In this document: one piece after another, positions 34,640 to 45,639 of the stretch
How the letters are laid out: each line of letters opens with the position of its first letter
Numbering within the stretch: the first letter of the stretch is position 1
Source: Prochilodus magdalenae
Lineage: Eukaryota > Chordata > Actinopteri > Characiformes > Prochilodontidae
Direction: 5' to 3'
Assembly (NCBI GenBank): GCA_024036415.1
Contig: JAMWET010001680.1
Coordinates: 248,001 to 312,000, forward strand
Length of the DNA stretch: 64,000 nt
Program-made: the position numbers and the translations under genes
Notes under the pieces: generated by a model
Database searches by the model: none
What the model saw: only the letters and a program-made list of their open reading frames with translations
Told to the model about the DNA's origin: nothing

Positions 34640-35226
34640 GGTGCTAGATTTAGAACTCTGATACCTACAAAGCCTAGAATGAACCAGCCCCTCCCTTATG
34701 GCAAAGGTTAAGAGTTTATCTGTACCTTAACCCTTTGAGCTTCAGTACAGCTCAGCTTTATCCACCATCCCTCAAAATGCATAAACGACAAGCGCTCAGG
34801 CTCTTCTCTGTCCTGGCTCCCAGATGGTGGAATGAACTTCGACTGGCTGTCTTAACAGCATACTCTCACACAGTCTTCAACGCAGACTGAAGACCCATGT
34901 CTTTGTAAAGCACTTAAGTGAGCCCTAATCACCGTATACATTTAAATGCTTTTCTTTTGCACCTATCCTGAGCTCAACCTTCCTTCTCTCTAGGTATGAG
35001 CGTTAGCTTGGGATTGCTAGGTAGACCACTGCTGCTGTATTTAATTCTAACTGTGTTCTTCTTTCTATATATTAGATTTGGCCCTTGTTTGGGCACTGTC
35101 TGAGCTCAAAGCAAGTTTTAGACTATTACCTAGTTGTACTAGCTAGGAAACATTCTCTGAGCGAACACAAAGCACAGTTGTAAGTCGCTTTGGATATGAG
35201 CATCCTCTAAATGCCATAAATGTAAA
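34640..35226 (+). pseudogene. L2-type LINE 3' end with pol C-terminus remnant
   Basis: Around 34777-34888 one frame reads KCIKRQALRLFSVLAPRWWN then ELRLAVLTAYSHTVFNAD and a stop. This is the typical C-terminal LFSVLAPRxWNELPLxVR block of fish L2-like pol proteins. About 300 bp of 3' UTR follow, and the element ends GTAAGTCGCTTTGGATATGA then GCATCCTCTAAATGCC and ATAAATGTAAA. That L2 tail is shared with the SINEs at 23795 and 26693. The 5' part (reverse transcriptase core, endonuclease) is truncated. Inactive. Confidence 0.75.
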
Positions 35227-35269
35227 ATCCCGGGGATCCTGTTCTCCAAAGGCAGATCAACATAAACAG

Positions 35270-35839
35270 TGTTCCTCACTAAGTTTCAGCTTCACAACGT
35301 CATCACTTCCCAATGACATCACAGCCATATGTCCGGAATTCACCAATCACACGCCATTCCCATGCTCATTCTCACCTCGAATACTGATTACACTCACCTG
35401 CTCCTCATTTCCCGTCTGTATTTAAAACTTTCAGTCACACACACACACACACACACACTGCGAAGTATTGCCAAACTCTTTTTATATACTGAGCATTTCT
35501 CTCCTGTTTAACTCTGCTTGTCCTATTTGGTTGTGTCTCCTCTTTGTTATTTTGACTTACTCTTGTTTGGATTCTCCCTTTTGGTTTAGTTCGCTTGTTT
35601 ATCTGCTCTCTGGTTTTCGACTTCCGTTTTGTTTATTGATTTAGGGTTCTCCTTTGGTTTTGTTTGCTGGTTTGATCTGCCTCTCTGGTTCTCGACCCCA
35701 TGTGCCTCTTTTAATGCCTCAGCCTCGCCCTTTGGTAATGTTTGTTTGTTTGTTGCTGCTGCTAACTATCAATCTGTTTATTAAAAACCCTATGACGTTT
35801 AGCTCTGTGTGCATCCAAGTACGTTTGTTGGTTCTGACA
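35270..35839 (+). mobile_element. Solo LTR, same family as 56742-57293
   Basis: Aligns along its length with the better-preserved LTR at 56742. Shared landmarks are CCAATGACATCACAGCC, a CA-rich patch, CTGCGAAGTATTGCCAAA, ACTGAGCATTTCTCTCCTGT, a long T-rich stretch, TATTAAAAAC as a weak polyadenylation site, and the terminal TTCTGACA. The left end is worn and no matching target duplication is visible, so this is an older copy. It sits 43 bp after the L2 tail. The open frames inside (35329-35511, 35654-35851) are incidental. Confidence 0.65.
35436..35458. repeat. CA microsatellite inside LTR
   Basis: Eleven CA units. At the same place the sister LTR has only a short ACATACACACAC patch (56921-56932), so the expansion is specific to this copy. 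Confidence 0.9.
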
Positions 35840-35844
35840 CACAA

Positions 35845-37660
35845 AATCTAACACATGCCACCATGTTTCGCAAACACAGTTAACAACTTGAAAGTGTGAT
35901 GTTGTGATGTATGACGAACAGTCAATCATGTGAAACATTAGGAGTCAAACTATGTAAATGCTTCAGTGCTGTTGCTGTCAACACATTAGTGCTTACTGAA
36001 TTAATAACAGCTTTATATTCTTAACATTTATGCAACCTAATTCCCTCTGATTAATGGTGATAGGGACACAACCACCTCCATTACCCCCCTCATCCAACAA
36101 CACTTATCCAACAAAATACTTTGTTTGTTTTTACTGCATACTACAGTGGCATATCATGTGTTGGTATCTACAGAAACTACCAAACATGGCCTAATCAAAA
36201 CTATATATAGTCAGTTTACAGAAATAGCCTGGTAAATAATATCAGTACACTGTCTATGTGTTTATATATGGCCGACTACACCACCCCTTCAAGAGCTGTC
36301 GGTGATCCACTCTGGAGCAGGCTAGTTGCTATGATGTTTTATCCTGGTAAAAATTGATCCACCATGGTGAGACAGAAAATCTTGAATCACATTCAGATAA
36401 GCTCGCTAGCTAGAAAAGAAGCCCTGCTTCATGAGGTCCAGGCTTGCTGATTTTTTTCCAAACAGTGACACACTGTGTTAACTTCCATCTGTGGATAATA
36501 GGCATTCGACCATCATAAGCAAGGATTTAACTGAGGAATAAAAAACTCTGCAGAGCTTTGTAAATGAGATCAGTGGGTGGCTAATCACATGCCCACCAAT
36601 GTCAGTGTTTTAAAGACAACCACCCCAGGCACCAGCAAACTTCTGTCATCAACATCAGCTACATGGTGGGTTGCTGGGGTTGTTTTAAGTGTAATGGTCT
36701 CTTGCCAGCACTTGGACTGTCATTGTGTGGTGACCCAGAGAGAAAGAGTTTCACAAAACGAGAAAAACTACAGCAATGCTTTGCAATAGCATGATGTAGC
36801 AAGATCTTAAATGCTTTCAATGACCAAAGCAATACTGCAAATTAGCCAAAAATGGTTCTGCTACGAGTAGATTAAATATACAATAAAGACTCATAATAGC
36901 ACGCTGATTGATTATTATCTCCACTCATCTTATGTTTTTCCAGTAACTGGCGGTCTTAAAGCTTCCTTTGTAATGAGTAATGCTTCTGGCACTCTGTTCT
37001 TCAGAAAAAAAAAAAAAGGCAACATGATGGATTGTTAACGTTCACCTAGCAGCCATTTTAGTTTGCCTGCAAGTGAGGCCTAACCCTAGCTTTAGGTAAG
37101 CGATGAACAGTCACTGCAAAATCTATAAAACCTCACTTATCCTTGTAAGATAAGGTAATAAAAACAATTGCAGTTTTGCACAATACTGTTCATTTAGTGA
37201 TTGTTTTATGTAGGACTGGCATTTGTCTTGATATGTGACAATACATATGCAAAGGCTATCACCACAGCTGTCTCTTGAGCTGTCTCATCTCGGCCTTGAA
37301 ATGTCAGGGTGCGCATTACTGCAAAATTGTCTGTGGAAAGAGCAGAACATCAGGATATGAAGAGGGCTGCAGAAGATGGGAAGCAGATTGGGTGGCATGT
37401 CTTTATTCACATACAGTCTCAGAGTTAGAGAGCATCATTAAGGCACTTCACCCTTCTTTTACTGCCTCCTGTACTGAACTATCCATTACCATAGGCAACA
37501 ATTCCACGTTCCACCTTCTTCTGAAAACAAGTTAATTTAAAACTCACTGAAAATACAAGTCTTTGAAAATCTAATCTTTGAAGTGCTATAATGTTAATGT
37601 AAGCTATAACCTTTACACCTTGTCCAAAAAATCAGAATGTAAAATCAAATTATAGACTTA
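35845..37660. other. Intergenic, nothing recognised
   Basis: Poly-A at 37005-37017. Open frames at 36577-36789 and 37275-37535 have no recognisable motif. No repeat family identified. Confidence 0.4.
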
Positions 37661-37665
37661 TTATA

Positions 37666-38199
37666 CAGGGGTTGGACAATGAAACTGAAACACCTGGTTT
37701 TTAGACCACAATCATTTATTAGTATGGTGTAGGGCCTCCTTTTGCGGCCAATACAGCGTCAGTTCGTCTTGGGAATGACATATACTGCGTCCTGCACAGT
37801 GGTCAGAGGGAGTTTAAGCCATTCTTCTTACAGGATAGTGGCCAGGTCACTACGTGATGCTGGTGGAGGTTCGTCCTTCTTGGTGGTATGCTGACATTAC
37901 CCTGGATACCGTGGCTCTTGATACATCACAAAGACTTGCTGTCTTGGTCACAGATGCGCCAGCAAGACGTGCACCAACAATTTGTCCTCTTTTGAACTCT
38001 GGTATGTCACCCATAATGTTGTGTGCATTGCAATATTTTGAGCAGAACTGTGCTCTTACCTGCTAACTGAACCTTCACACTCTGCTCTTACTGGTGCAAT
38101 GTGCAATTAATGAAGATTGGCCACCAGGCTGGTCCAATTTAGCCATGAGACCTCCCACACTAAAATGACAGGTGTTTCAGTTTCATTGTCCAACCCCTG
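37666..38199 (-). mobile_element. Tc1-type element with perfect 31-bp ends, internally deleted
   Basis: The ends are perfect inverted repeats of 31 bp beginning CAGGGGTTGGACAATGAAAC, each flanked by TA (37664-37665 and 38200-38201), the Tc1/mariner target duplication. Length 534 bp against about 1.2-1.6 kb for intact relatives. The transposase is on the minus strand. Its DNA-binding start (38014-37850) is followed, after a deletion of the whole catalytic domain, by the extreme C-terminus at 37781-37719, reading RRTDAVLAAKGGPTPY and a stop. The intact ends mean it could be moved by a transposase made elsewhere. It is the best-preserved DNA element in the window. Confidence 0.9.
37850..38014 (-). 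pseudogene. Tc1 transposase, first helix-turn-helix only (54 codons)
   Basis: Begins ATG at 38014 with MGDIPEFKRGQIVGARLAGA, continues SVTKTASLCDVSRATVSRVM and SAYHQEG, and stops at 37850-37852. This is the canonical N-terminal PAIRED-like helix-turn-helix of fish Tc1 transposases, RGQIVGARLAGASVTKTA being nearly consensus. In an intact enzyme it binds the element ends. The second helix-turn-helix and all three catalytic acidic residues are missing. If expressed, it might bind the ends without cutting, but this is only conjecture. Confidence 0.75.
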
Positions 38200-38389
38200 T
38201 ATATTAGAAAGAAGCTTTATTTTAACAGCACAAATGGCGGGTTACATTTTGTTCCCACATTTAAATGTTATATTAAATAATATTATACCAGCAGTAGCGT
38301 CTACTAACTTGCACATGCTAAGTCTATTTATATTCATCGTCAAAAACAAAGTTTCGCACAAAAGGAAGAGTGGGACTGCAAAACTATTC

Positions 38390-38735
38390 AGAAAGAAGAT
38401 AAAGACAATATGTGGGGAATATTTACTGAGCTTCACCTACAAAAGTAATGTCTCTCAGTATGGTGTCAGGTCACCACATTTCTCGGCATCGATGATAGAA
38501 GTGCCTAATGGTGTCCTGTGATAATCCCTCCTGTGCAGCTTGAATATTCTCACACATGTAGATTTTGTGGTAGGGGTGGAGGTGGAGTGACACCAGTGCA
38601 GCTGGCTGGTATTAACAGGATAACACATGGAGAGCATCGCTTCTCTGTGAATGTTTTAATTCATGACTGTTGGGTCAGTCGGGTTCAGCAATGAAACTTT
38701 AAGCATTGGCATGTCTTATGATGTCAAACCTATCC
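38390..38735 (-). mobile_element. Tc1-like relic, family A copy 5 (internally deleted)
   Basis: On the minus strand the family leader and GACTGACCCAACAGTCAT (about 38675-38658) come first. Next come GTCACTCCACCTCCACCC, as in the longest copy at 60690, and GATTATCACAGGACACCATT, as at 60758. The catalytic block between is missing. The terminal inverted repeat after the leader is lost. The left boundary is near the CTCTCAGTATGGTG word that also occurs in copy 8. Confidence 0.7.
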
Positions 38736-38759
38736 ACCAAACTTCATACAAACAAACAT

Positions 38760-39465
38760 TATTCATCTGTAACTTCCAGCAAGCTGGTAACTTTTAGCCA
38801 ACTTGTTTACTGGAATGGATTATTAAATCAAATAATTATCTCCATACGCTGTTCTCTAGGTCAAATGTAGCCTCATTAGCAAGACAGCTGAGATGGACCT
38901 GAACGTTTTTATACAAAACATGTGCATAACGTTATACTGAAGGGAATTTAAAGCCTAATTTAGAAGACAGAAAAAAACCCCTTATATACGAAAATACCCT
39001 TATACCCCAGGGGGTTCACTTTTGAAACAAAAGGGGCAGAGGCACAAGCTTGGTCTAGAATGATGAGTGCCTGTGTCCCTGCCCAGAACCTGACAGTCAT
39101 GCGAATGGCTTGGTGTAGCTGTTGTCAAACCCAACCAAAACCCAATAGACCCAAATTTAAGGTGTAGACAAGCACACTAGGTGTGGAAACAGAGGCTACA
39201 GTTGCATAGCAGGCATTATAAACACACTTTTGTTTATATTCTGTAAATAATGTTGGGACTATTTATGTTCAAAGTAGTCCTTAATTATAAATTCAATTAA
39301 GAACAATATGGTTTAATGCTTCTCAAATAAGTGCCACTGTAGGGGACAAAAGTCAAGGGCAATTTGTTTCTTTCTAGCACCAGCTCTTATTTATATGATA
39401 TCAGTTTATGTGTTTGGTAAGAATGTATATTGATGGAATTGACTGTCCAATAGTTTCTATTAGAA
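38760..39465. other. Intergenic, nothing recognised
   Basis: No gene or known repeat seen. Confidence 0.45.
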
Positions 39466-39469
39466 GTGT

Positions 39470-39613
39470 GTTTAGAGTCAGTGGTGTCAAAATCATGTAG
39501 TGATCAACTATATGATACAACTACTGATATAACAGGCAGGGGTCAGGTTATAGAAAACACAGAAGTATTCCTTTAAAGGAGCATATACATGTGAGCTTGT
39601 GCAGAACTCTCTG
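39470..39613 (-). repeat. Unnamed dispersed repeat R, copy 1
   Basis: The reverse complement of these 144 bp matches 43242-43379 almost base for base. Differences are a 6-bp gap (TTGTAT present only here) and a handful of substitutions. No coding potential or terminal repeat was recognised. Confidence 0.9.
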
Positions 39614-39829
39614 AATCATGCACATCACTGTACATAAGCAGCATGTGTGTTTTTGATTGCAACAGTAAAATACTATATGCAGTAGAATTAATACAATCCA
39701 AAACAACATTTGTTTGGTTTTGTAATTGGTTTGCACATGTCCCGGCTCAACATTACTTTATCCTTCAAAAATAAACAGGCTATGTTTTGTTGTGCTTCCT
39801 CAAAGGCTAATATACACTCACTGCGTTAT

Positions 39830-39972
39830 TAAAGGTTTTTGCTTATGGTGTTGTTTGGCCTTTGCTATGTTATTCCAGGTGGTTACTATGATCTCACTTC
39901 GTCTTTGCTATTATTGAGGTGGTTGCTATGACATAGCTCAGTCTTTGCTATGCTTTTTCAGATGGTGGCTAA
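39830..39972. repeat. Small cluster of GGTGGTTGCTA minisatellite monomers
   Basis: About three units of the form CTTTGCTATG-TATTCCAGGTGGTTACTATG, related to the large array at 32071. The unit here is about 47-50 bp. It abuts the family A fragment at 39975. Confidence 0.75.
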
Positions 39973-39974
39973 GT

Positions 39975-40137
39975 CGTTGGGTCAGTCAGGTACAGTGATA
40001 AGTGATTATGTCACATGTGTGGCTGAGCTAAGTTTGAATCATTTGCATGTTTCACAATGCCAAATTTACCTTCCAGTTGGCTGATTTATTCTGAGTGCAA
40101 CTATTTGTGTAACAATTCTTTTGATGGTAACAGTAGC
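39975..40137 (-). mobile_element. Tc1-like relic, family A copy 6 (end plus leader)
   Basis: On the minus strand it has the terminal repeat (TTCTTTTGATGG in plus reading), the leader with TGAAACATGCAAATGATTCA and the start of the coding part (CTGACTGACCCAACG), where it stops against minisatellite DNA. The outermost bases of the end are altered. Confidence 0.7.
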
Positions 40138-40168
40138 GCAACATCTTTGCAACCACCTGGAATAGCAC
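40138..40168. repeat. Inverted scrap of the GGTGGTTGC minisatellite
   Basis: CATCTTTGCAACCACCTGGA then ATAGCA is the reverse complement of TGCTATTCCAGGTGGTTGCA, the minisatellite monomer seen on the other side of the family A fragment. Confidence 0.6.
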
Positions 40169-40169
40169 T

Positions 40170-40500
40170 GGAAAAGCCAGTTCAGCCAGCTCTTCTGGCT
40201 GTGACGTTGTGTTTTTTAAGAAGTTAATCACTTTTATATAATTTGCTTAGTTTTCAAGGCTTTCCTGTAGTACTTTGAGCTGTGCAGCGGGAGAACGCAG
40301 CATGATGAAACACTATGATTGCATAAATAAACAGAACGTATAGATTGATTTTCTGGGGAAAAGAGAGACACTGCATGTGCTGATACGGCTCACTAACTCT
40401 AAGTAATCCTAAGGCGTCTAAATAGTATTAACTAGTGTTGACTCTCAGCCATTAAAGATCTTTCATTTTGTGTTTTTCATCATTAAATTGTTTTTGTCCT
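40170..40500. other. Intergenic, nothing recognised
   Basis: No gene or repeat family seen. Confidence 0.45.
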
Positions 40501-41100
40501 GTAGTTGATGCACAACTGCAAAAGACCTTTTTATTAGACTGGTGCAAGCTCAGAATGAGTAACTCAATATGATGTCAACGTTCACTATGGGATTAAAAGG
40601 TGCCGTAATGAAAACAGGTCGTATGGCATGAGAAAGTTTAAATTCCTATCAGAATTCATCATTTTGCTAAATCGGATTTGTCGGCACTAAGAGCCTTATA
40701 GGCTGATGTGATAATTCAACATTTAATTTATAGACCTCCCTGCCTCCGTATCCCTCTGGGTTTTTCATTTCGCAGGGAGAGTGATAAGCTTCAACTTCCT
40801 TTTTTTTCAATTTATTGCTAATCCCATTGAATTCAGTTTGAAATATACAGCCACCGCTTCTTCTTTTATAATGTCAGATTTGTAAGGGGAAATGCCATTT
40901 ACACCTAGAACCGCTCCGCAATATAAACCCATTAAAACTTTCTTAGCACTTAATTAGCAAAGGTCACCGGAGTGCCTTCTTCCTTTTCACGTAAGCTGAA
41001 CTGCTTCGACTCAGAGTGCCATTTTAATTCCCACTGCCTGCCTCCTTTCCTTTCACCCTTCTTTCTTTCTCCACAGGCCTGTTGAGGAGAACAATTAATA
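40500..41100. other. Candidate conserved non-coding block
   Basis: Non-repetitive with many homeodomain-type TAATT/ATTA words (for example CACTTAATTAGCAAAGGTCA near 40949-40968) and a pyrimidine tract ending CTCCACAG at 41070-41077 that looks like a splice acceptor. No open frame of note follows it, so I read it as a possible regulatory block rather than an exon. Inference. Confidence 0.25.
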
Positions 41101-42440
41101 GCAATACTGGATTACTGAATTTATAGAATGACGTGTCCCAGCCTATATCCACAGATATTAAACCTAAATGAACAACCACCATTGCTAGATTGCTAAATTC
41201 TGGCTACTAGCTGCATTACCTTCACAATAATTTACAGTAAATAACGGTAAAACAGTTTTATGCTGGCTATAGTTACTTGAATCCTGAGATTACTGTAATA
41301 AGAACAGTAAAAAGCTGTAATTAAAATACACGCTCCTATATTTTATCAGAACACCTGTAAAAGTAATGAACTCAGTAGCCAGTAATTTATTATAGCTTTA
41401 TATGTGAAATAAAAAATATATATACATGCTTGTTATATGTTAATGCTCGTTATATGTAAATTTAGCAAATAATCTTTCCATTTTTAGCTCACTGTTAAAT
41501 GTGGGATGGAATGGCATAGTAACAGGCATTTCCAAAAACCCTGGCTTTTAAACTTTACACTAAAAACATTGCTCTTTATTTCTTTGGTCTGGAGTAAATG
41601 GTACAATTTTTTGACATTACATGGCTTCTACTGCAGAGTACAGTCATAACTTGCATTGGTGGATGCAGCCACAATGGTGTGTCAAAGAAGTCCTAAGCCC
41701 ATATAGTGATATGCATCACAGAAATAGTATGCTTGTTTTTTAATACAGTGCTATTGGAGGGTTTGAATGTCACACAGACTTAATTTAGTCTTTTTCAGAT
41801 TCCCTGCATCTTGTGATAATATTGGTACATTGTACATGGTGAAATCCTTGCAACCTCTCATTGATGTCTTTGTTTTATTTGTTTGGGCTATTTGCTGATG
41901 TGTTTCAGAGATGAACCTTGAGCCATCCTTGTTCTTGAAGGACTCGCACATTCCTGGACTAGTTCTTTTAAAATGTTTTCTGAACATGTCTTAAATTATC
42001 CCTGCCTTTATGTTTTTGGAAATTCAGAATGAAGGCATACATATCTTCCATTAAAATACACATGGATTTACAAAGTACTAATTTCTATTTTTCTGTTTAC
42101 TATTCACTTGCATGACTCATGGTTCTCTTGTCATTAGTATACTAGTAGAATCACATAAGGATGCTAGAGGAAAGTAGCATCATGGTAGAGGACTTTTTTA
42201 AAGGAGGTTTTATATTTATGGCCTTAACTGAAGGCCTTGTTTAAAGGGCCATTGTTCACCACTGAGGGACATTTGATATATAAGTTGCAGTAAGAACACA
42301 AAATGAACATCATTACTGAATCAGCTAAACTAGGAAACTACTGTGCCAAAAACTTGAAACTGTACCATAGACTGTTTCCAGTTTAATCAGTTCTGCAAAT
42401 TTATCTTAGTCTGATCTAAGTCCATTATCAGCATGAAGCT
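41100..42440. other. Intergenic, nothing recognised
   Basis: A+T-rich. Two TGCT(T/C)GTTATATGT words occur 18 bp apart near 41428-41459. The minus-strand open frame 41751-41987 has no motif. Confidence 0.45.
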
Positions 42441-42910
42441 AACAACATCTGTTCTCTTGTAATGGAAATCTTAATTACACACATTAATTATGCTGAAAAA
42501 ATGCAAATGAAATGATATATGAGCCATTATCATTAGAATCAATTGAACCATGCTGCTCCTCCTAATGGACTTGCGTACTGCGACGCTGGATCCCGATTGG
42601 ATTTCCATGCACCGGCTAACTCATGCTTGTCCAGATAAAACTCCATTATAAAGGCCCTTACTGAAGACAGAGTGTGAGAGGGCTTGAGGCCAAGAAGGTA
42701 AAAAAAACTCACAAATGCAGCTTTGTTTCTATCAGTTCTCACCTGGGCACCCAATGATGGGATTTTTATCAGCAGACCTGAGGGAGGGATCTGTTTGAAT
42801 AGCATCTAGACGGGCACTGAGATAGCCTGCCATTACCACCATTTCCAAGCTCCCCAGCAACCATCAATCTCCACTGCTTTCCCTGTTTACAACTCCAGGT
42901 TTCAGTTCCA
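42440..42910. other. Candidate conserved non-coding block
   Basis: Non-repetitive with octamer-like ATGCAAATGA near 42501-42510 and several ATTA words. The 88-codon minus-strand open frame 42539-42805 has no recognisable motif. Conservation cannot be tested here. Confidence 0.25.
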
Positions 42911-43074
42911 AGGTCTCTCCTTTTGCTCCTTCAGCTAGTGACCATGGAATGATGCAGCTGCTTAGTACCGGGCAGTATGTCATCAATATCACTGTCTTTG
43001 GTGTCACACTGTGACAATAATGTTAGGGATACTGAAAAATGGCAAGCATTATATCCAGGATTAATCCAGGACTG

Positions 43075-43215
43075 TTCTTAACAGTGGTGCACCACTGTTG
43101 CCTCACAGCAAGAAGGGCCTGGGTTTGATTCCCAGTCCAAAGTCATGCAGTAAGTTAAAATGAAGATGCCTAAACTGCCCCTAGATGTGAATGCATGAGT
43201 ATATGTGTTTGTGTG
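43075..43215 (+). repeat. Fish SINE family B, rearranged copy
   Basis: A head part with TTGCCTCACAGCAAGAAGGG then CCTGGGTTTGATTCCCAGTC (B box GGTTTGATTCC) is joined directly to CCAAAGTCATGCAGTAAGTT and ACTGCCCCTAGATGTGAATG. The central TTTGCATGTTCTCCCC segment present at 8340 is deleted. Confidence 0.8.
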
Positions 43216-43241
43216 TCAGGACTTTCTGAGACTTTCTGAGA

Positions 43242-43379
43242 CAGAGAGTTCTGCACAAGCTCACATGTATATGCTCCTTTAAAGGAATACTTCTGTGTTT
43301 TCTATAACCTGAACCCTGCCTGTTATATCAGTAGCATATAGTTGATTACTACATGATTTTGACACCTCTGACTCCAAAC
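43242..43379 (+). repeat. Unnamed dispersed repeat R, copy 2
   Basis: Inverted relative to copy 1 at 39470-39613 and nearly identical. Starts CAGAGAGTTCTGCACAAGCT and ends near GACACCTCTGACTCCAAAC. It lies directly between a family B SINE and family A copy 7. Confidence 0.9.
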
Positions 43380-43383
43380 CGCT

Positions 43384-43604
43384 CATCTTGGCGCTGACCA
43401 TCACTGCCTGTCGAATGTCTCAAATCGTGGCTGTTGGGTCCGTCAGGTACAGCAGTAAGACCCATCCTTGTTTACATCACTTGCTTGTGGCTGAGCATGA
43501 AACCTTATTCATTCTCATGTCTCATGATGTCAGACCTACTCATCAAGTTTCATTCTGGCTGGATGATTCCTTCTGGGTGCAACAATTTTGTTGGTGATGA
43601 GTAT
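43384..43604 (-). mobile_element. Tc1-like relic, family A copy 7 (N-terminal part)
   Basis: On the minus strand: a worn terminal repeat, the leader (CATGAGACATGAGAATGA), then CTGACGGACCCAACAGCCAC and GAGACATTCGACAGGCAGTG, the start of the transposase coding part (equivalent to ADMQRAV in copy 3). It ends at repeat R. Overlapping plus-strand open frames here (43388-43814) are incidental. Confidence 0.75.
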
Positions 43605-43609
43605 ATTTT

Positions 43610-45635
43610 GAAAATATTCAAATGTTTAATTTTGTCTAGATCACCCAGCACTGCACCTACCATCTTCTGTTTCTTTTGTCATTTGATCCTGAGCCAGAAT
43701 CCCCCCCCTACACACCCCGTTTGTCAGTGGGCAGATGACACACAAAGGCAATGCAGGCAGCTGTTTGCCTGCAAACACCCCAGCTTATTATGCACCATGT
43801 CATTGTTGCCTTGATTGCAATCACAGTGTGTATCTGTTGTTTCTGGAGGCCTCTTGTGCGCCACCAGGATAAATCGCAATGTCCTCTGTTGTTTTCATAT
43901 AGGCTCTGCACAACACTTAGCCTGCTCATTTTCTTTCCTCTGCCTGTACCACCATTCCAATTCATTTGGCATCTGCAGAGAAGATTACACACACACTTTC
44001 ACAGTCAGCTCTGATAAGATGGATCTCCAGTCCTTTTGGAAGAAACACTTCTGATCTTCAGCTCCTGGATTTACACATCAAGTGCTTCCAGGTGTGTGAT
44101 TCTGACCAATCTCGTCCCTCTTATGAAGGCTCCTGATATTCGGCTTTGAAATGATAGCATGAAAGAATACAGTATGTTCAAAGTCCTGGTCTAGAGCCTT
44201 CTTTAGGATTGTAGTCTGAGCCTATATAAAAAAGACTCATTTCTTTATGGTGATTATCTGATTACTGGGCCATTGAAAAGCTTGGTGATGATGGATAAGG
44301 AATCCTATCTAAGTATTTGGAATGACATTGTAACAGCGGTCAAAAGAAGAATCAGCTGAAGCCACAATTCTAGGAAGAGGAAACTCTTGGTCTTTATGGT
44401 CTTAAGAGATATAATATATCAAGTATAATGATTTCTGTATTTTAGTTGATGTTTATGATATATAATCATGGTAATGATAATAATTAAATTTCTAATTTTG
44501 TTTCTTTGTTAGATTTTGGACAGGAGGAACAAGCTTTACATTCAGGGAATGGCCCTCTGGGCTCTCTAAATGTACCCGTGTGTTAAAGTAGTTTGTTGAA
44601 GTTTCTGTTCATATCTTATATGAAGAAAAAATCCAGCACAGAAATACAGTTCCTATCATAGAAACTGATTCATATTTCCTGAATTTGTTAAATTTGCACT
44701 TTTAATTCCATCATAATACCTTATCATGAGATTGAATGTGACTCACATCTAGAATTATTTATTGCTATGAAAAGGAGTCTGGCTCCGGCTGTGTGTAATT
44801 GGGGGATTTGTGTGTCCATCTGTATATGGTGTGAAACAGACCAATCCACATGCAGAACTTACCCATCACTTCAGAAACCCTTCATGCTTCATTCTGTCGA
44901 CTTCGGAGACACATGTGAAATGGCATGTAAAAGGTTTACAGCTGCTGAAGCAGCTGCAGCAGTTTCTCATTAAAGAAAGAGTTGACATTGTCCTGAACAT
45001 GATGTGAAACATATGGGTATCACACAAATTGTCATGTCAAAATGTAAATTTATGATATGCAATCAATGGATTGTTAGAAATGGGAAAAAAGTGGGAGCAT
45101 TATACCAGCACACTTTACTGAAAGAGTCAATATGAAACTGCTACAAGGTAAATACAGATATAGTATATATTAATATATAATATGTTGATTACAGGCAAAA
45201 TATAGTAGTAGAATCGCTTTGGGATGCTGACAATAGCATCATCATAGCGGTGTTTATGTTTTAACAGGGTTTTGACTTTACTGAAGGTCAAACTCTAATA
45301 CTCATGATTTGCCACTGGAGATTATATGTAGCTGTCAATAAGCCATTGCTGAAAAAGAAAGAGAATATATTTAGGCTTTTGTGTAATTTTCTTTAGAATA
45401 TATGTTTTATGTTGTTTTCTTGCTTGTGTTTAATAGCCTGGAAATTTAACAAATGACTTTGCACTTCGCAAAAGTTAATTTTTTTTAGAGTGCCATGACG
45501 TATGTGACCCCCTTGTACTTAAGGAAGTAAGGAGTGATCACAATTTATTTTTGTTTTCATAAAGGTGTTTATGTATTGATATTTAGGCTATTGCTCTGTT
45601 TAATGTGTTCTCCTTTTGTGCACAGAAAAGGGTGG
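43610..45635. other. Intergenic, nothing recognised
   Basis: Open frames cluster at 43708-44054 on both strands and at 44767-45007 but show no known motif. AT-rich patch at 45158-45185. No repeat family recognised. Confidence 0.4.
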
Positions 45636-45639
45636 TTTG

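Noticed and set aside
38117..38521. 134-codon open frame
   Set aside because: It spans the right end of one transposon and the left part of another (family A copy 5), so it is a chance fusion of repeats and flank.
41056..41077. Splice-acceptor-like pyrimidine tract ending CTCCACAG
   Set aside because: No convincing open frame follows it, and no matching donor or second exon was found.
43434..43814. 126-codon open frame and its neighbours on both strands
   Set aside because: The first part is the antisense of family A copy 7. The rest shows no motif, and several frames are open together.
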